From Amycolatopsis sp. cg9 (GTDB taxonomy: Bacteria > Actinomycetota > Actinomycetes > Mycobacteriales > Pseudonocardiaceae), in the NCBI RefSeq assembly GCF_041346945.1, contig NZ_CP166850.1:6184501-6248500 (forward strand): 64,000 nucleotides of DNA, written 5' to 3'. Shown piece after piece: positions 23,949 to 33,138 of the stretch. The position numbers and the translations under genes were made by a program. Under the pieces are notes generated by a model. It ran no database searches. It had not been told where the DNA came from and saw nothing but the letters and a program-made list of their open reading frames with translations. Position 1 is the stretch's first letter; every line of letters starts with the position of its first letter.

Positions 23949-24440
23949 TCAGAACGCCTGGCAGGTCTGCGCCGGCAGCTTCGTGTCGGTCCCGGCGATC
24001 GAGACGGAGTTCTCGATGACGTACCGGCTCTGGGCGGCCAGCGCCGCGAACGTCGTGCAGACCACCTGGTTGATCGCGGTCGGGTTGAGCTGCTGGACCG
24101 GGAACGGCAGCGTGATCGTCGGCGGGGGATCGGGGGACAGGGAGATCTCCCCGCCGGCCGCCGGCAGCATCGTCGTGTAGCCGTCGGCCGCTTCGGCGTA
24201 GGACGGCCCGCTCAGCAGCAGTGACAGCGTCGTGTTGACGCCCACCGAGCTGGTGATCGGGCGCGACACCGGGGTGAGCCGGCCGTCGAGGACGAAGTAG
24301 AGGATCACCTCGGCGCCGCGCGCGCTGCCCTCCGGGTTCCGCAGGGTCGGCGCCGGCCCGGCGCCGACGACCGGCGTCGGCTTCACCCCGCACGCGCTCA
24401 CCAGCAGCAGGACCGCGAGGACGAGGAGCTTCTTCACCAC
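23949..24440 (-). CDS. Lipoprotein associated with the two-component system
   Basis: 163 residues (numbered from GTG at 24440). A lipoprotein signal with lipobox LVSAC (Cys17) places it on the outer face of the membrane. The mature part has a GerMN-like strand pattern (VILYFVLDGRLTPVSRPI, then a TLSLLLSGPSYAEAADG helix). It overlaps the histidine-kinase stop by 7 bp, so it is the third gene of the operon and could tune the sensor; CseA, a lipoprotein linked to the CseBC system of Streptomyces, is a precedent for this role, although sequence kinship was not tested. Confidence 0.75.
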   Translation of the reverse strand: MVKKLLVLAVLLLVSACGVKPTPVVGAGPAPTLRNPEGSARGAEVILYFVLDGRLTPVSRPITSSVGVNTTLSLLLSGPSYAEAADGYTTMLPAAGGEISLSPDPPPTITLPFPVQQLNPTAINQVVCTTFAALAAQSRYVIENSVSIAGTDTKLPAQTCQAF

Positions 24441-25843
24441 GCCTCCCGGGGCAGCCGCAGTTCGAACCGGGCGCCGGAACCGGTGTTGGCCGCGGTGATG
24501 TCACCGCCGTGCAGCCGCGCGTTTTCGCGGGCGATGGACAGCCCGAGCCCGCTGCCTTCGGACCGCGCGCGGGCCGTGTCGGCCTTGGTGAACCGGTCGA
24601 ACACGGCGGGCAGGACCTCCGCCGGGATCCCCGGTCCGTGGTCGGTGACGGTCAGCACGACGTCGCCGCGCTCGGCCCGCAGGACCACTTCCACCGGCGG
24701 CGCGCCGTGCCGCATCGCGTTGCCGACCAGGTTCGCCACGACGATGTCGAGCCGCCGCCGGTCGAGCGAGGCCATGATGCCGACCGGGAGCTCGGCGACC
24801 AGGTCCTCGCCGGTTTCCCAGCCGCGCGCGGCGAGGCTGTCGGCGACCGCCGAGGCGACGTCCAGCTGTTCGCGCCGCAGCTCCGCGCGCCCGGCGTCGA
24901 ACCGCGAGATCTCGATCAGGTCCTGCACCAGCCGCGTCAGCCGCTTGGTCTCCGCCGACACCAGCCGCGCCGCGACCGCGGTGTCCGCCGGCAGGTCGGC
25001 GGCGTCCTCGTCGAGGACGTCGGTGACCGCGTTCATCGCAGCCAGCGGCGTGCGCAGCTCGTGCGAGACGTCGGCGACGAACCGCCGCGCGTCCGCTTCC
25101 ATCGCCTGCAGCGTGCCGACCGTGCGCTGGAGCTCCGCGGCGGTGTTGTTGAACGTCGCGACCAGCTGGGCCAGCTCGTCGGACCCGGTGGCGCGCAGCC
25201 GCACGTCCAGCCGTCCCCGGCCGAGCTGGCTGGCCGCGGTGTTCAGCGCGCGCACCGGCCGCAGCACCTGGCGCGCCGCCAGCAGGGCCACCGCGACCGC
25301 GAACGGCAGCGCGAGCGCGGAGTAGAGCCAGGCCTTGCGCGCCAGGTCGTCGATCGCCTCCTGCTGCTGGGTCAGCGAGACGGTCGCGTACACCTCCAGC
25401 CCGCTCGGTTCGCCGCCGTTGCGGCCGGTCTGCACGGGGACTCCGACGAAGAACATCGGGAAACCCTGCATGTCGACCCGCTGGAACTGGATGTTCGTGC
25501 TGTGCGCCACCGCCTGGCGCAGCTCGGCGGGCACGCTGTCGTAGTCGATGCCCGAAGTCGCGCTCATGCCGTGGTAGACGACGAGCGCGCCGCTGGACTT
25601 CAGCGCCGTCGCGAAGGCGTCGAGCGTGCCCTGCGTTGGCGGCAGGGAGACGGTCGGCAGGTACGCGGTGATCTGGTCGCGCAGCTTCAGCATCGTCTGG
25701 TCCTGGATGCCGCCGAGGATGGCGGTGCGCGCGGAGACGTAGCTCGCCCCCGCCGCGGCGGTCGCGCCCAGGATCATGATCACCGCGAACGCGGCGACCA
25801 GCCGGACCCGCAGCCCGGTGAGCCACGCGCGGACGCGGCTCAC
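24434..25843 (-). CDS. Sensor histidine kinase (CseC/MtrB-type layout)
   Basis: 469 residues: N-terminal membrane helix (about 12-34), an extracytoplasmic sensor of about 140 residues, a second helix (about 172-192), HAMP, HisKA with FVADVSHELRTPLAAM and HATPase motifs N (NLVGNAMRHG), G1 (DHGPGIP) and G2 (GSGLGLSIARE). It autophosphorylates on the His of the H-box and passes phosphate to the upstream response regulator. The GTG at 25843 overlaps the regulator stop (25840-25843). Extracytoplasmic sensing plus the lipoprotein suggests an envelope-stress role, by analogy. Confidence 0.9.
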   Translation of the reverse strand: MSRVRAWLTGLRVRLVAAFAVIMILGATAAAGASYVSARTAILGGIQDQTMLKLRDQITAYLPTVSLPPTQGTLDAFATALKSSGALVVYHGMSATSGIDYDSVPAELRQAVAHSTNIQFQRVDMQGFPMFFVGVPVQTGRNGGEPSGLEVYATVSLTQQQEAIDDLARKAWLYSALALPFAVAVALLAARQVLRPVRALNTAASQLGRGRLDVRLRATGSDELAQLVATFNNTAAELQRTVGTLQAMEADARRFVADVSHELRTPLAAMNAVTDVLDEDAADLPADTAVAARLVSAETKRLTRLVQDLIEISRFDAGRAELRREQLDVASAVADSLAARGWETGEDLVAELPVGIMASLDRRRLDIVVANLVGNAMRHGAPPVEVVLRAERGDVVLTVTDHGPGIPAEVLPAVFDRFTKADTARARSEGSGLGLSIARENARLHGGDITAANTGSGARFELRLPREAW

Positions 25844-26529
25844 GACCGGCCGAACCGGTAGCCGAACCCCCGGACGGTCTGCACGTACTCCGGCTTCGCC
25901 GGCACGTCCTCGATCTTGGCGCGCAGCCGCTGCACGCACGCGTCGACGAGCCGGGAGTCCCCGAGGTAGTCGTGGTCCCACACCGCGGAGAGGATCTGCT
26001 GGCGGCTGTAGACCTGCCCGGGCGTGCGCGAGAGTTCCAGCAGCAGCTTCAGCTCGGTCGGGGTCAGCGACACCGCCGCGCCGCGCTTGGTCACCTCGAG
26101 CGCGGCCCGGTCGATCACGAGGTCGCCGTGGCGCTCGTCCGGCTGCGGCGGCTCGCCCGGCCGCTCGCTGACCGCCCGCCGCAGCACCGCCCGGATCCGC
26201 GCGTCCAGGACGCGCGGCTCGACCGGCTTGGCCACGTAGTCGTCCGCGCCCGCTTCGAGCCCGGCCACGATGTCGAAGTCGTCGGTGCGCGCGGTGAGCA
26301 TGATGATCGGGACCGGGCCGGACGCCCGCATCCGGCGGCACGTTTCGAAGCCGTCCATGCCCGGCAGCATCAGGTCGAGCACGACGATGTCGGGCCGGTG
26401 GTGCACGAGCACCTCGATCCCGAGCTCGCCCGATTCCGCGGTGCGCACCACGTGTCCCTGCCGGCGCAGGGCCAGTTGCAGTCCTTCCCGCACCGCCGCG
26501 TCGTCTTCCACCACCAGTACCTCGGCCAC
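25840..26529 (-). CDS. OmpR/PhoB-family response regulator
   Basis: 229 residues: receiver with acidic pair Asp9/Asp10, phospho-acceptor Asp52 (VLDLMLPG), Thr in MLTART and Lys in DYVAKPVE, then a C-terminal winged helix with TPTELKLLLELSRTPGQVYS and VQTVRGFGYRFG. It resembles CseB and AfsQ1 in overall layout. It heads the operon regulator-kinase-lipoprotein. No operator was identified in the 110-bp gap to the divergent PAP2 gene. Confidence 0.92.
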   Translation of the reverse strand: MAEVLVVEDDAAVREGLQLALRRQGHVVRTAESGELGIEVLVHHRPDIVVLDLMLPGMDGFETCRRMRASGPVPIIMLTARTDDFDIVAGLEAGADDYVAKPVEPRVLDARIRAVLRRAVSERPGEPPQPDERHGDLVIDRAALEVTKRGAAVSLTPTELKLLLELSRTPGQVYSRQQILSAVWDHDYLGDSRLVDACVQRLRAKIEDVPAKPEYVQTVRGFGYRFGRS

Positions 26530-26639
26530 GGCGCCATTATTCGGAAAACCGCACGTCGTGGCGACCCGGGCCGATCTTGTAGCAAAACCATGACATCACG
26601 CTGACGGGATCCCGAAACAGCGGATCCAGACTCGGGGAC

Positions 26640-27554
26640 ATGGCAGTGATCAGCTCCGAGGTACGCCCTGTGACCCCGCCGCCCGGACGCCACGCGCTCG
26701 TGACGCGGGCCGCGTCCCGAACCACCGTGCTCGCGGCGAGCGCGGCCGGGTTCGCCCTCGCCTTCGTCGCGGCCTACCTCCTCTTCGTCCGCACCGAGAC
26801 CGGCCGCGGCGTCGAGAACGGCGTCGTCCGCAGCGCCCAGTCCGCCGCGCACGTGGTGGAGTGGGCCGAGCCGCTGCGGCAGTCCGACCAGGTGGTGGTG
26901 CTCGGCGGCATCGCGCTGCTGGTCGTGGTGATCGCCCTGCTGCGCCGGCGGCTCGCGCTGGGCGTGACGGCCCTCGCGCTGCTGGCGGCGCCGCTGGTGG
27001 TGGCGCAGCTGCTCAAGCTGTACGTCCTGGACCGCCCGAGCACCGGCGACCGCTTCGGCGTCGCGAGCCACAACAGCTTCCCGAGCGGGCACGTCAGCGC
27101 GGCGATGGCCATGCTCGTGGCCCTCGCGATCGTCCTGCCCCGCCGCTTCCGCCTGCCGGCCCTGGTCACCGGCGGGATCGTCGTCGCCTGGGTCTCGGCC
27201 GCGGCCGTGGCACTGGGCTGGCACCGGTTGAGCGACACCGTCGGCGGCTGCCTCCTGGTCGCCGCGGTCACCTGCGCCGGGGCGGCGGTGGTGTCCGCCC
27301 GCCGCCCCGACGGTGACCGGGTCCCGCTGGTGCCGGCGCTGTCGGGCCTGTTCGCCCCGCTGGCCCTGGTGCTGGCCGGGTACGCGGTGCTGGGGACGGC
27401 GACGTCCGGCGCGGCCCAGTTCGTCGCCGCGATGGTGCTGGCCGCGCTGTCGGCGATGGCGGTGGTGCTGCTGCTGACGGGCCCGCTGCGCCGGGTGACG
27501 TTCGACCCGGCCGAGGGCCGCGTCCGCCGGCTCCGGGGTCGTCAGGCGTCGTAG
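26640..27554 (+). CDS. PAP2-family membrane phosphatase
   Basis: 304 residues with about six to eight membrane helices. The three phosphatase motifs are complete: KLYVLDRPS (C1), NSFPSGHVSAA (C2) and GWHRLSDTVGG (C3, catalytic His). Likely substrates are lipid phosphates or undecaprenyl pyrophosphate at the outer face of the membrane. It is divergent from the envelope-type two-component system, which makes it a plausible target. The 3' end overlaps the convergent gene at 27542 by 13 bp. Confidence 0.88.
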   Translation: MAVISSEVRPVTPPPGRHALVTRAASRTTVLAASAAGFALAFVAAYLLFVRTETGRGVENGVVRSAQSAAHVVEWAEPLRQSDQVVVLGGIALLVVVIALLRRRLALGVTALALLAAPLVVAQLLKLYVLDRPSTGDRFGVASHNSFPSGHVSAAMAMLVALAIVLPRRFRLPALVTGGIVVAWVSAAAVALGWHRLSDTVGGCLLVAAVTCAGAAVVSARRPDGDRVPLVPALSGLFAPLALVLAGYAVLGTATSGAAQFVAAMVLAALSAMAVVLLLTGPLRRVTFDPAEGRVRRLRGRQAS

Positions 27555-28159
27555 CAGGCCCTGAGTCGTTCCGCGAGGTCGGCGGCGTCGCGGTTGTTTC
27601 GCCGACGAGCTGCTTCGTCGCTGAGCGGGCGCATGCGGTCGGCAGGCTCGAAGACGTAGGCGCCGGTGAAGCGGCCGCTGGAGACCCGGGTGGTGAGCAG
27701 CCTCCCGGCCAGGGGAGTGATCCTGGTGGGAACGTCCAACCACTCGATGGGGCCGGAGCCGAAGACGGCGGCTCCCATGGTGACTTCGGCGGCGTGGGCG
27801 AGGAAGCTCGCCCGGCGTGCTGCTTCGGGGGAAAGCTGGTCGGACGTGGCCGCTTCGGCGCTCTCCGGTGAATCGGGCCCGGCGGAGGTGGGCCGGGCTC
27901 GGGAACGCAGCTCGCTGATGCGGGCCGGCACCCCGTCGAACAGGACGGTGGCGCACTGCCCGAACACCCAGGTCAGCCGCTCCCGCAAGGGAACGACCTC
28001 CAGTTCGGCAGGGAGTTCCCGCCGGCGAGGGTGGTCCGGCGGGTACACCAGCACGATGAGGTTCACGACGAACTTGGGGAAGAAGCCGAAGAGCACCGCG
28101 ACGGTCAGCGTCGCGCCGACGCCCCACTCCGTGACGAGAGCGAGCAAGTCCTTGGTCAC
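27542..28159 (-). CDS. Uncharacterised membrane protein co-transcribed with PadR
   Basis: 205 residues. One hydrophobic segment near the N-terminus (VGATLTVAVLFGFFPKFVVNLIVLVY) is followed by a soluble, charged region with a Pro-Asp-His-Pro patch, and the last 60 residues are Arg-rich. I recognise no domain. The GTG start overlaps the PadR stop in GTGA (28156-28159), so PadR and this protein are translationally coupled, a layout in which PadR normally controls its partner's expression. Confidence 0.7.
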   Translation of the reverse strand: MTKDLLALVTEWGVGATLTVAVLFGFFPKFVVNLIVLVYPPDHPRRRELPAELEVVPLRERLTWVFGQCATVLFDGVPARISELRSRARPTSAGPDSPESAEAATSDQLSPEAARRASFLAHAAEVTMGAAVFGSGPIEWLDVPTRITPLAGRLLTTRVSSGRFTGAYVFEPADRMRPLSDEAARRRNNRDAADLAERLRACYDA

Positions 28160-28461
28160 GCGTACCCCAGGTTCATCCCGCGGAACCGCTGGTCCTGATC
28201 GGCTCTGGTCAACAGGGCGCCCAGTTCGGCCTTCCCCCGCTCGGTGAGGGTGTAGTAGCGGCGAGGCGGTCGGCCGTCGGCCTCCTGCTGGTCCTCCCAG
28301 CCGTCCTCGAGCCAGCCTTCGGCCAGCATCGTGCTGAGCCGGGGGTACATGGCGCCGGACTGGACGCCGGAAGCCTTCGACAGCTGGTAGCCCCAATGCC
28401 GGTCTTCGGGTGCTGCCATCAGGGCAGCGGCGAGCTGCACCAAGGCGTAGGTCGTCCGCAT
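28156..28461 (-). CDS. PadR-family transcriptional regulator
   Basis: 101 residues, the short PadR class: YALVQLAAALMAAPEDRHWGYQL, then the recognition helix (ASGVQSGAMYPRLSTML) and the wing ADGRPPRRYYTLTERGKAEL. PadR proteins repress genes for stress, export or phenolic acid metabolism. It is the first gene of a two-gene operon with a membrane protein. The effector is unknown. Confidence 0.85.
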   Translation of the reverse strand: MRTTYALVQLAAALMAAPEDRHWGYQLSKASGVQSGAMYPRLSTMLAEGWLEDGWEDQQEADGRPPRRYYTLTERGKAELGALLTRADQDQRFRGMNLGYA

Positions 28462-28596
28462 GGGGCAAGTTTGACCTATGTCGCGGAAGAAGTGCCCGAC
28501 GCTCGGACGCCCCGGCGTGTCGCCCGGGATTCGAGCGGGCCAGTTTCGGGGGATTGGCCCGCGACAGCCCGTGGAGGTGCGGCTTAGCGTCGGGGA

Positions 28597-29982
28597 ATGC
28601 ACCCGAGGCTTGCCGAAGACCTGGACTCGCTGCCCGACCTGCTCGACGCCGCGAGCAAGCTCGCCGCCGGTGCGCTGGCCGGGGTCGGGGAGCGGGCCGC
28701 CGCCGTGCCGCCCGGGGGTGCGGTGCCGGCGCCGCTGCCGGTGGGCGGGGTGGGGGCGCGGGGTGCGCTGGACGAGTTTTCGCGGCGGTGGGAACCCGGG
28801 TTCGCGGCCAGTGCGGGGCCCCGGTACCTCGGCTTCGTCACCGGGGGTGTGACGCCCGCCGCGCTCGCCGGGGACTGGCTCACCTCGGCGCACGATCAGA
28901 ATTCCGCCAGCGGGATGGACTCTTCGGCGCAGGACCTCGAGCGCGAGACGGTCGGCTGGCTGGCCGAGCTCTTCGGGCTGGGGGCGGAGTTCTCCGGGGC
29001 GTTCGTCACCGGGGCCACCATGTCGACGGTGACCGGGCTGGCCATCGCCCGTGAGTGGCTGGGCGAGCGGGCCGGGGTGACGGTTTCCGAAGACGGTGCC
29101 GTCGCGCTCGGGCCGGTGACCGTGCTGTCGGGGACGCCGCATTCGAGCGTGCCGAAGGCCTTGTCGTTCCTCGGGATGGGGCGCTCGGCGCTGCGGAAGG
29201 TGCCGGTGCTCCCCGGGCGTGAAGCCGTCGACGTCGGGAAGCTCGCCGAGGTGCTCGAGTCGCTCGACGGGCCGGCCGTCGTCGTCGCCAACGCCGGGAC
29301 CGTCAACACCGTCGACTTCGACGACCTGCGCGCGATCGCCGCCCTCAAGCGGCGCCACGACTTCTGGCTGCACGTCGACGCCGCGTTCGGCGGGTTCGCC
29401 GCGCTGGCGCCGGACCACGCGGCGCTGACCGCGGGCCTCGAGCAGGCCGACTCGGTCGTCGTCGACCTGCACAAGTGGCTCAACGTGCCCTACGACTCGG
29501 CCGTGCAGTTCACCCGGCGCCGCGATCTGCAGCTGCGAGTGTTCGGCAACAACGCCGCCTACCTCGGCGAAATCGGCGAGACGCCGGACTTCCTGCACCT
29601 GACGCCGGAGAATTCGCGGCGGCTGCGCGCGCTCCCGGCGTGGTTCTCGCTCACGGCCTACGGCCGCGACGGGCACCGCGAGATCGTCGAGCGCTGCGTT
29701 TCGCTGGCGCGCGACCTCGGCGCCCGGATCGACGGCTCGCCGCACTGGCGGCTGCTCGCGCCGGTGCGGCTCAACGTCGTCTGCTTCGCCCCGGCCGGGG
29801 ACGGCACCCAGGACCGCGTCGACGCCCTCGTCCGCGCCATCGCCGAGGACGGGACCACCTTCCTCACCCCGACCGGCTACGCCGGCCGCCCGGCCCTGCG
29901 CGCGGCGTTCAGCAACTGGCGGACCACCCCGGCCGACGTCGAGCGGGTCTTCGCCGCGCTGGAACGCGTGGCCGCCGGCTAG
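28597..29982 (+). CDS. PLP-dependent group II (aromatic-L-amino-acid-type) decarboxylase
   Basis: 461 residues. The PLP site is clear: VDLHKWLNVPYDSAV contains the Schiff-base Lys (about residue 293), HVDAAFGGFAAL supplies the Asp that contacts the pyridine nitrogen, and the N-terminal segment PRYLGFVTGGVTP matches the substrate side. It should decarboxylate an L-amino acid or act as a related aldehyde synthase. A TAGCGT -10-like hexamer ends 6 nt before the ATG (leaderless). The stop overlaps that of the convergent TPP enzyme in CTAG. Confidence 0.85.
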   Translation: MHPRLAEDLDSLPDLLDAASKLAAGALAGVGERAAAVPPGGAVPAPLPVGGVGARGALDEFSRRWEPGFAASAGPRYLGFVTGGVTPAALAGDWLTSAHDQNSASGMDSSAQDLERETVGWLAELFGLGAEFSGAFVTGATMSTVTGLAIAREWLGERAGVTVSEDGAVALGPVTVLSGTPHSSVPKALSFLGMGRSALRKVPVLPGREAVDVGKLAEVLESLDGPAVVVANAGTVNTVDFDDLRAIAALKRRHDFWLHVDAAFGGFAALAPDHAALTAGLEQADSVVVDLHKWLNVPYDSAVQFTRRRDLQLRVFGNNAAYLGEIGETPDFLHLTPENSRRLRALPAWFSLTAYGRDGHREIVERCVSLARDLGARIDGSPHWRLLAPVRLNVVCFAPAGDGTQDRVDALVRAIAEDGTTFLTPTGYAGRPALRAAFSNWRTTPADVERVFAALERVAAG

Positions 29983-31613
29983 CTGCGCTCCGACTTCGGC
30001 ATCAGGTACTTCCACGGCGAGGCGCCGGTGCCCAGCTCGCACGGCACGTGCACCAGCGCCGGGCGGCCTGACGCGAACGCCTTGTCCAGTGCGGCGCGCA
30101 GGTCGTCCGGGGTGCGCGCGGTCAGGCCGAGCGCGCCGAACGTCTCGGCGAGCCGGGCGAAGTCCGGGTTCCGCAGCCGCCCGCCCAGTGCCCGGCCCTC
30201 GAACAGGCGCTCCTGGTCGAGGTGGACGTTGCCGTAGAAGCCGTTGTCGAACACCACCGCGACCACGTTGAGTCCGTATTGGACGGCGGTGGCGAGCTCC
30301 TGCGCCGCGAACATGAACCCGCCGTCGCCGGCCACCGAGACGACCGGGTGGCCGGGGAAAGCGGCCTGCACGCCCAGCGCCGTCGGGTAGCCGAAGCCGA
30401 GCGTGCCCTGGTGGCCGCAGGTGATGAAGGTGCGCGGGGCGTAGACCTCGAACCCGAAGTAGGACGCGAAGCCGACCTGGCAGATTTCTTCGACGAAGAA
30501 GCCGTCGCGGGGCAGCACGTCGCGGATCGCCCGCAGGTACTCCAGTTCCGGGCCGACGTCGGTGAAGCGCTGCGCCACCGTGGCTTTCAGCGCGGTGAAC
30601 TCCGCCGTCCGGTCCGTCCGCTGTGGACCGGCGGCTTCGGTGAGCGCGGCCGTGGCGTCGGCCGCGTCGGCGACGATCGCGACGTCCGCTTCGAGCCGGG
30701 TCGCCTGCCGCGGGTCGATGTCGAGCAGGATCGTCTTCAGGCCCGCCGGTTTGTCCGGCCAGCGGAACCACGACAGCTCCAGCCGCGACCCGATGCCGAT
30801 CACGACGTCCGTCTCGGCCCACCGCTCGAAACCGGTGCCGCAGGTGAACCCGAGCGGGTGGTCGTCGCCCACGACGCCGCGCCCGCCGCGGAACGGGACC
30901 ACCGGCGCCTGCAGCCGCTCGGCCAGCGCCCGGACCTCGGCGGCCGCGTGCCGGGCGCCGCCGCCCACCATGATCATCGGGTGCTTCGCGCCGGCCAGCA
31001 GCTCCGCGGCCTGCGCCACCGCGACCGGGTCGACGGCCGGGCGGGGGAGCGGCAGCGGTGCGGTGGCTTCCGCCGGGGCGCGCATCCCCAGCACGTCCCA
31101 CGGCACCGCCAGCGAAACCGGCCGCGGCCGCCCGCCCGCCGCTTCCCGGAACGCGGTCGCCAGCGCGTCCGGGATCCCGGCCGGGTGCTCGACCAGCGCC
31201 GACCACTTCGTCATCGTGCGCAGGGTCGCCAGCTGGTCGGGCATCTCGTGCAGGTGGCCGAGCCCGCGGCCGAGGTACGCGCGCGGGATTTCGCTCGTCA
31301 GGCACAGCACCGGCGCGCTCGCCCCGTGCGCCGAGAGCAGCGCGGCCGACGCGTTGAGGACGCCCGGACCCGGCACCACGGTGCAGACGCCCGTCCGGCC
31401 GGTCGCCTGGGCGTACCCGAAGGCCATGTAGGCCACCGTCTGCTCGTGCCGGGCGCCGATCACCCGGATCTCGCCCTGCGCGCGGGCGAGGCTGTCGAAC
31501 AGCTCGTAGGTCTGCACGCCGGGCAGCCCGAAGACGGTGTCCACGCCGTGGGCCCGCAGCCCGTCGACGATCAGGTCGGCCGCGGTCGGGGAGGGGGACG
31601 CAGGGGAGACCAT
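29979..31613 (-). CDS. Thiamine-pyrophosphate-dependent enzyme, acetolactate synthase-like
   Basis: 544 residues with three TPP-enzyme domains: N-terminal pyrimidine domain (VFGLPGVQTYELFDSL; the catalytic Glu is in GARHEQTVAYMAFG), a central Rossmann-like domain and a C-terminal diphosphate domain with VAGDGGFMFAAQELATAVQ and VFDNGFYG. It resembles acetolactate synthase/benzoylformate decarboxylase-like enzymes but lacks an adjacent regulatory subunit, so it is likely catabolic. The ATG at 31613 is 14 bp from the divergent GntR gene. Confidence 0.85.
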   Translation of the reverse strand: MVSPASPSPTAADLIVDGLRAHGVDTVFGLPGVQTYELFDSLARAQGEIRVIGARHEQTVAYMAFGYAQATGRTGVCTVVPGPGVLNASAALLSAHGASAPVLCLTSEIPRAYLGRGLGHLHEMPDQLATLRTMTKWSALVEHPAGIPDALATAFREAAGGRPRPVSLAVPWDVLGMRAPAEATAPLPLPRPAVDPVAVAQAAELLAGAKHPMIMVGGGARHAAAEVRALAERLQAPVVPFRGGRGVVGDDHPLGFTCGTGFERWAETDVVIGIGSRLELSWFRWPDKPAGLKTILLDIDPRQATRLEADVAIVADAADATAALTEAAGPQRTDRTAEFTALKATVAQRFTDVGPELEYLRAIRDVLPRDGFFVEEICQVGFASYFGFEVYAPRTFITCGHQGTLGFGYPTALGVQAAFPGHPVVSVAGDGGFMFAAQELATAVQYGLNVVAVVFDNGFYGNVHLDQERLFEGRALGGRLRNPDFARLAETFGALGLTARTPDDLRAALDKAFASGRPALVHVPCELGTGASPWKYLMPKSERS

Positions 31614-31630
31614 ATATTGTTTCCTACATG
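31611..31630. promoter_or_regulatory. 14-bp divergent control region, probably leaderless both ways
   Basis: Only ATATTGTTTCCTAC (31614-31627) separates two divergent ATG codons. Minus-strand TAGGAA ends 7 nt before the TPP-enzyme ATG, and plus-strand TATATT (31613-31618) ends 9 nt before the GntR ATG. Any GntR operator must overlap the start codons. The AT-richness stands out against the surrounding DNA. Confidence 0.45.
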
Positions 31631-32290
31631 ATCAGCGCGTCCTCGGGAAGACCGGTCACGAAGTCCCAGCTGGCCTACGAGACGATCAAAGCCCGGATCC
31701 TGGACGGGAGCTACGGCCCGGGGTACCGGCTCGTGCTGGACCAGATCGGCCGGGAACTCGACGTCAGCGCCGTGCCCGTCCGCGAGGCCCTGCGCCGGCT
31801 CGAGGCCGAGGAACTGATCCAGTTCGAGCGGAACGTCGGCGCCCGGGTGACCGCCATCGACCCCGTCGCCTACCGGCACGCGATGCAGACGGTCGCGATC
31901 GTCGAGGGCGCCGCCACCGGCCTCGCCGCGCCGCTGCTCACCCCGGACGCGCTGGCGCGGGCCCGCGCGCTCAACGACCGGATGCGCCGCAGCCTCGCCG
32001 AGTTCGACCCGCTGGCGTTCACCGCGCTGAACGCCGAGTTCCACGAGGTGCTGTTCGGCGCCTGCCCCAACCCGAACCTGGTCGACCTGGTGCAGCGCTG
32101 CTGGACCCGGCTCGCCGCCGTCCGCGACAGCACGTTCGCGTCCGTGCCCGGGCGGGCGCCGAAGTCCGTCGAGGAGCACGATCGGCTGCTGGAGCTGATC
32201 GAAAGCGGGGCCGGTCCGGACGAGGTCGAGCGGTTCGCCCGCGAGCACCGGCTGGCGACGCTGGAGGCCTACCTGGCCCGGACCCGGTGA
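31628..32290 (+). CDS. GntR-family regulator, FCD subfamily
   Basis: 220 residues: GntR winged helix (AYETIKARILDGSYGPGYRL, then IGRELDVSAVPVREALRRLEAE) and a C-terminal all-helical FCD domain with the metal/ligand region FHEVLFGACPNPNL and an EEHDRLLELI helix. FCD regulators bind carboxylic acids. It is divergent from the TPP enzyme and overlaps the downstream hydrolase (GTGA), so these three genes form a plausible catabolic module for an acid or 2-oxoacid. Confidence 0.88.
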   Translation: MISASSGRPVTKSQLAYETIKARILDGSYGPGYRLVLDQIGRELDVSAVPVREALRRLEAEELIQFERNVGARVTAIDPVAYRHAMQTVAIVEGAATGLAAPLLTPDALARARALNDRMRRSLAEFDPLAFTALNAEFHEVLFGACPNPNLVDLVQRCWTRLAAVRDSTFASVPGRAPKSVEEHDRLLELIESGAGPDEVERFAREHRLATLEAYLARTR

Positions 32291-33138
32291 ACGCCGGCGG
32301 TTTCTCCGCGCCGGACGGGACCGGACTCGTCGTCCGCGTTTCCGGCTCCGGTGCCGAGCCGCCGGTGGTGTGCTTGCCCGGCGGGCCGATGCGGGCCGGG
32401 GCCTACCTCGGGGACCTGGGTGGGCTGAGCGCGTACCGGCGCACCGCCGTGCTGGATCCGCGGGGCACCGGCGACTCCGCGGAGCCCGTGGACCCGGGCA
32501 CTTACCGGTGCGACCGGCAGGTCGAGGACGTCGAGGCGCTGCGCAAGCACCTCGGCCTCGACCGGTTCGACCTGCTCGGGCACTCGGCCGGGGCGAGCCT
32601 GGCCGTGCGGTACGCCGAGCGGTACCCGGAGCACCTGCACCGGCTCGCGCTGATCACGCCGAGCCCGCGGGCCGTCGGCTTGGAGCTGCCGGTCGCCGAA
32701 CGCCGGCGGATCATGGCGCGGCGGGCCGGCGCCCCGTGGTTCGAGGCCGCGGCCGCCGCCTACGAGTCCATCGCCGCCCGGACCGCCACCCGCGCCGACT
32801 GGGCCGCCGTGGCGCCGATGTACTACGGCCGCTGGGACGCCGCGGCCCGGCGGCACCAGGCCGCCGAGCCCGGCCAGCGCAACGGTGAGGCCGCGCGGCG
32901 GTACAACGCCGCCGGTGCTTTCGAGCCTGCGGTGACCCGCGCCGCGCTCGGCGCCGTCACCGCCGAGGTGCTCGTGCTGGCCGGCGAACTGGACTGGATC
33001 GCCAGCCCGGCCGTCGCCGCCGAATTCGCCGCGCTCTTCCCGCGTGGCCGGGCCGTGGTGGTGCCCGGTGCCGCGCACTACCCGTGGCTGGACGACGCGG
33101 CCGCGTTCGCCTCAGCCGTGGGCGGTTTCCTGGCCTGA
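32287..33138 (+). CDS. Alpha/beta hydrolase (proline iminopeptidase-like)
   Basis: 283 residues. Oxyanion loop in VCLPGGPMRAGAYL, nucleophile elbow GHSAGAS (Ser near residue 101), a cap, then the Asp (AGELDWIAS) and His (PGAAHYPWLDD) of the triad. The early DPRGTGDSAEP is typical of proline iminopeptidase-like and epoxide hydrolase-like enzymes. It is translationally coupled to the upstream GntR gene and its 3' end overlaps the convergent pirin gene by 27 bp. Confidence 0.85.
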   Translation: MNAGGFSAPDGTGLVVRVSGSGAEPPVVCLPGGPMRAGAYLGDLGGLSAYRRTAVLDPRGTGDSAEPVDPGTYRCDRQVEDVEALRKHLGLDRFDLLGHSAGASLAVRYAERYPEHLHRLALITPSPRAVGLELPVAERRRIMARRAGAPWFEAAAAAYESIAARTATRADWAAVAPMYYGRWDAAARRHQAAEPGQRNGEAARRYNAAGAFEPAVTRAALGAVTAEVLVLAGELDWIASPAVAAEFAALFPRGRAVVVPGAAHYPWLDDAAAFASAVGGFLA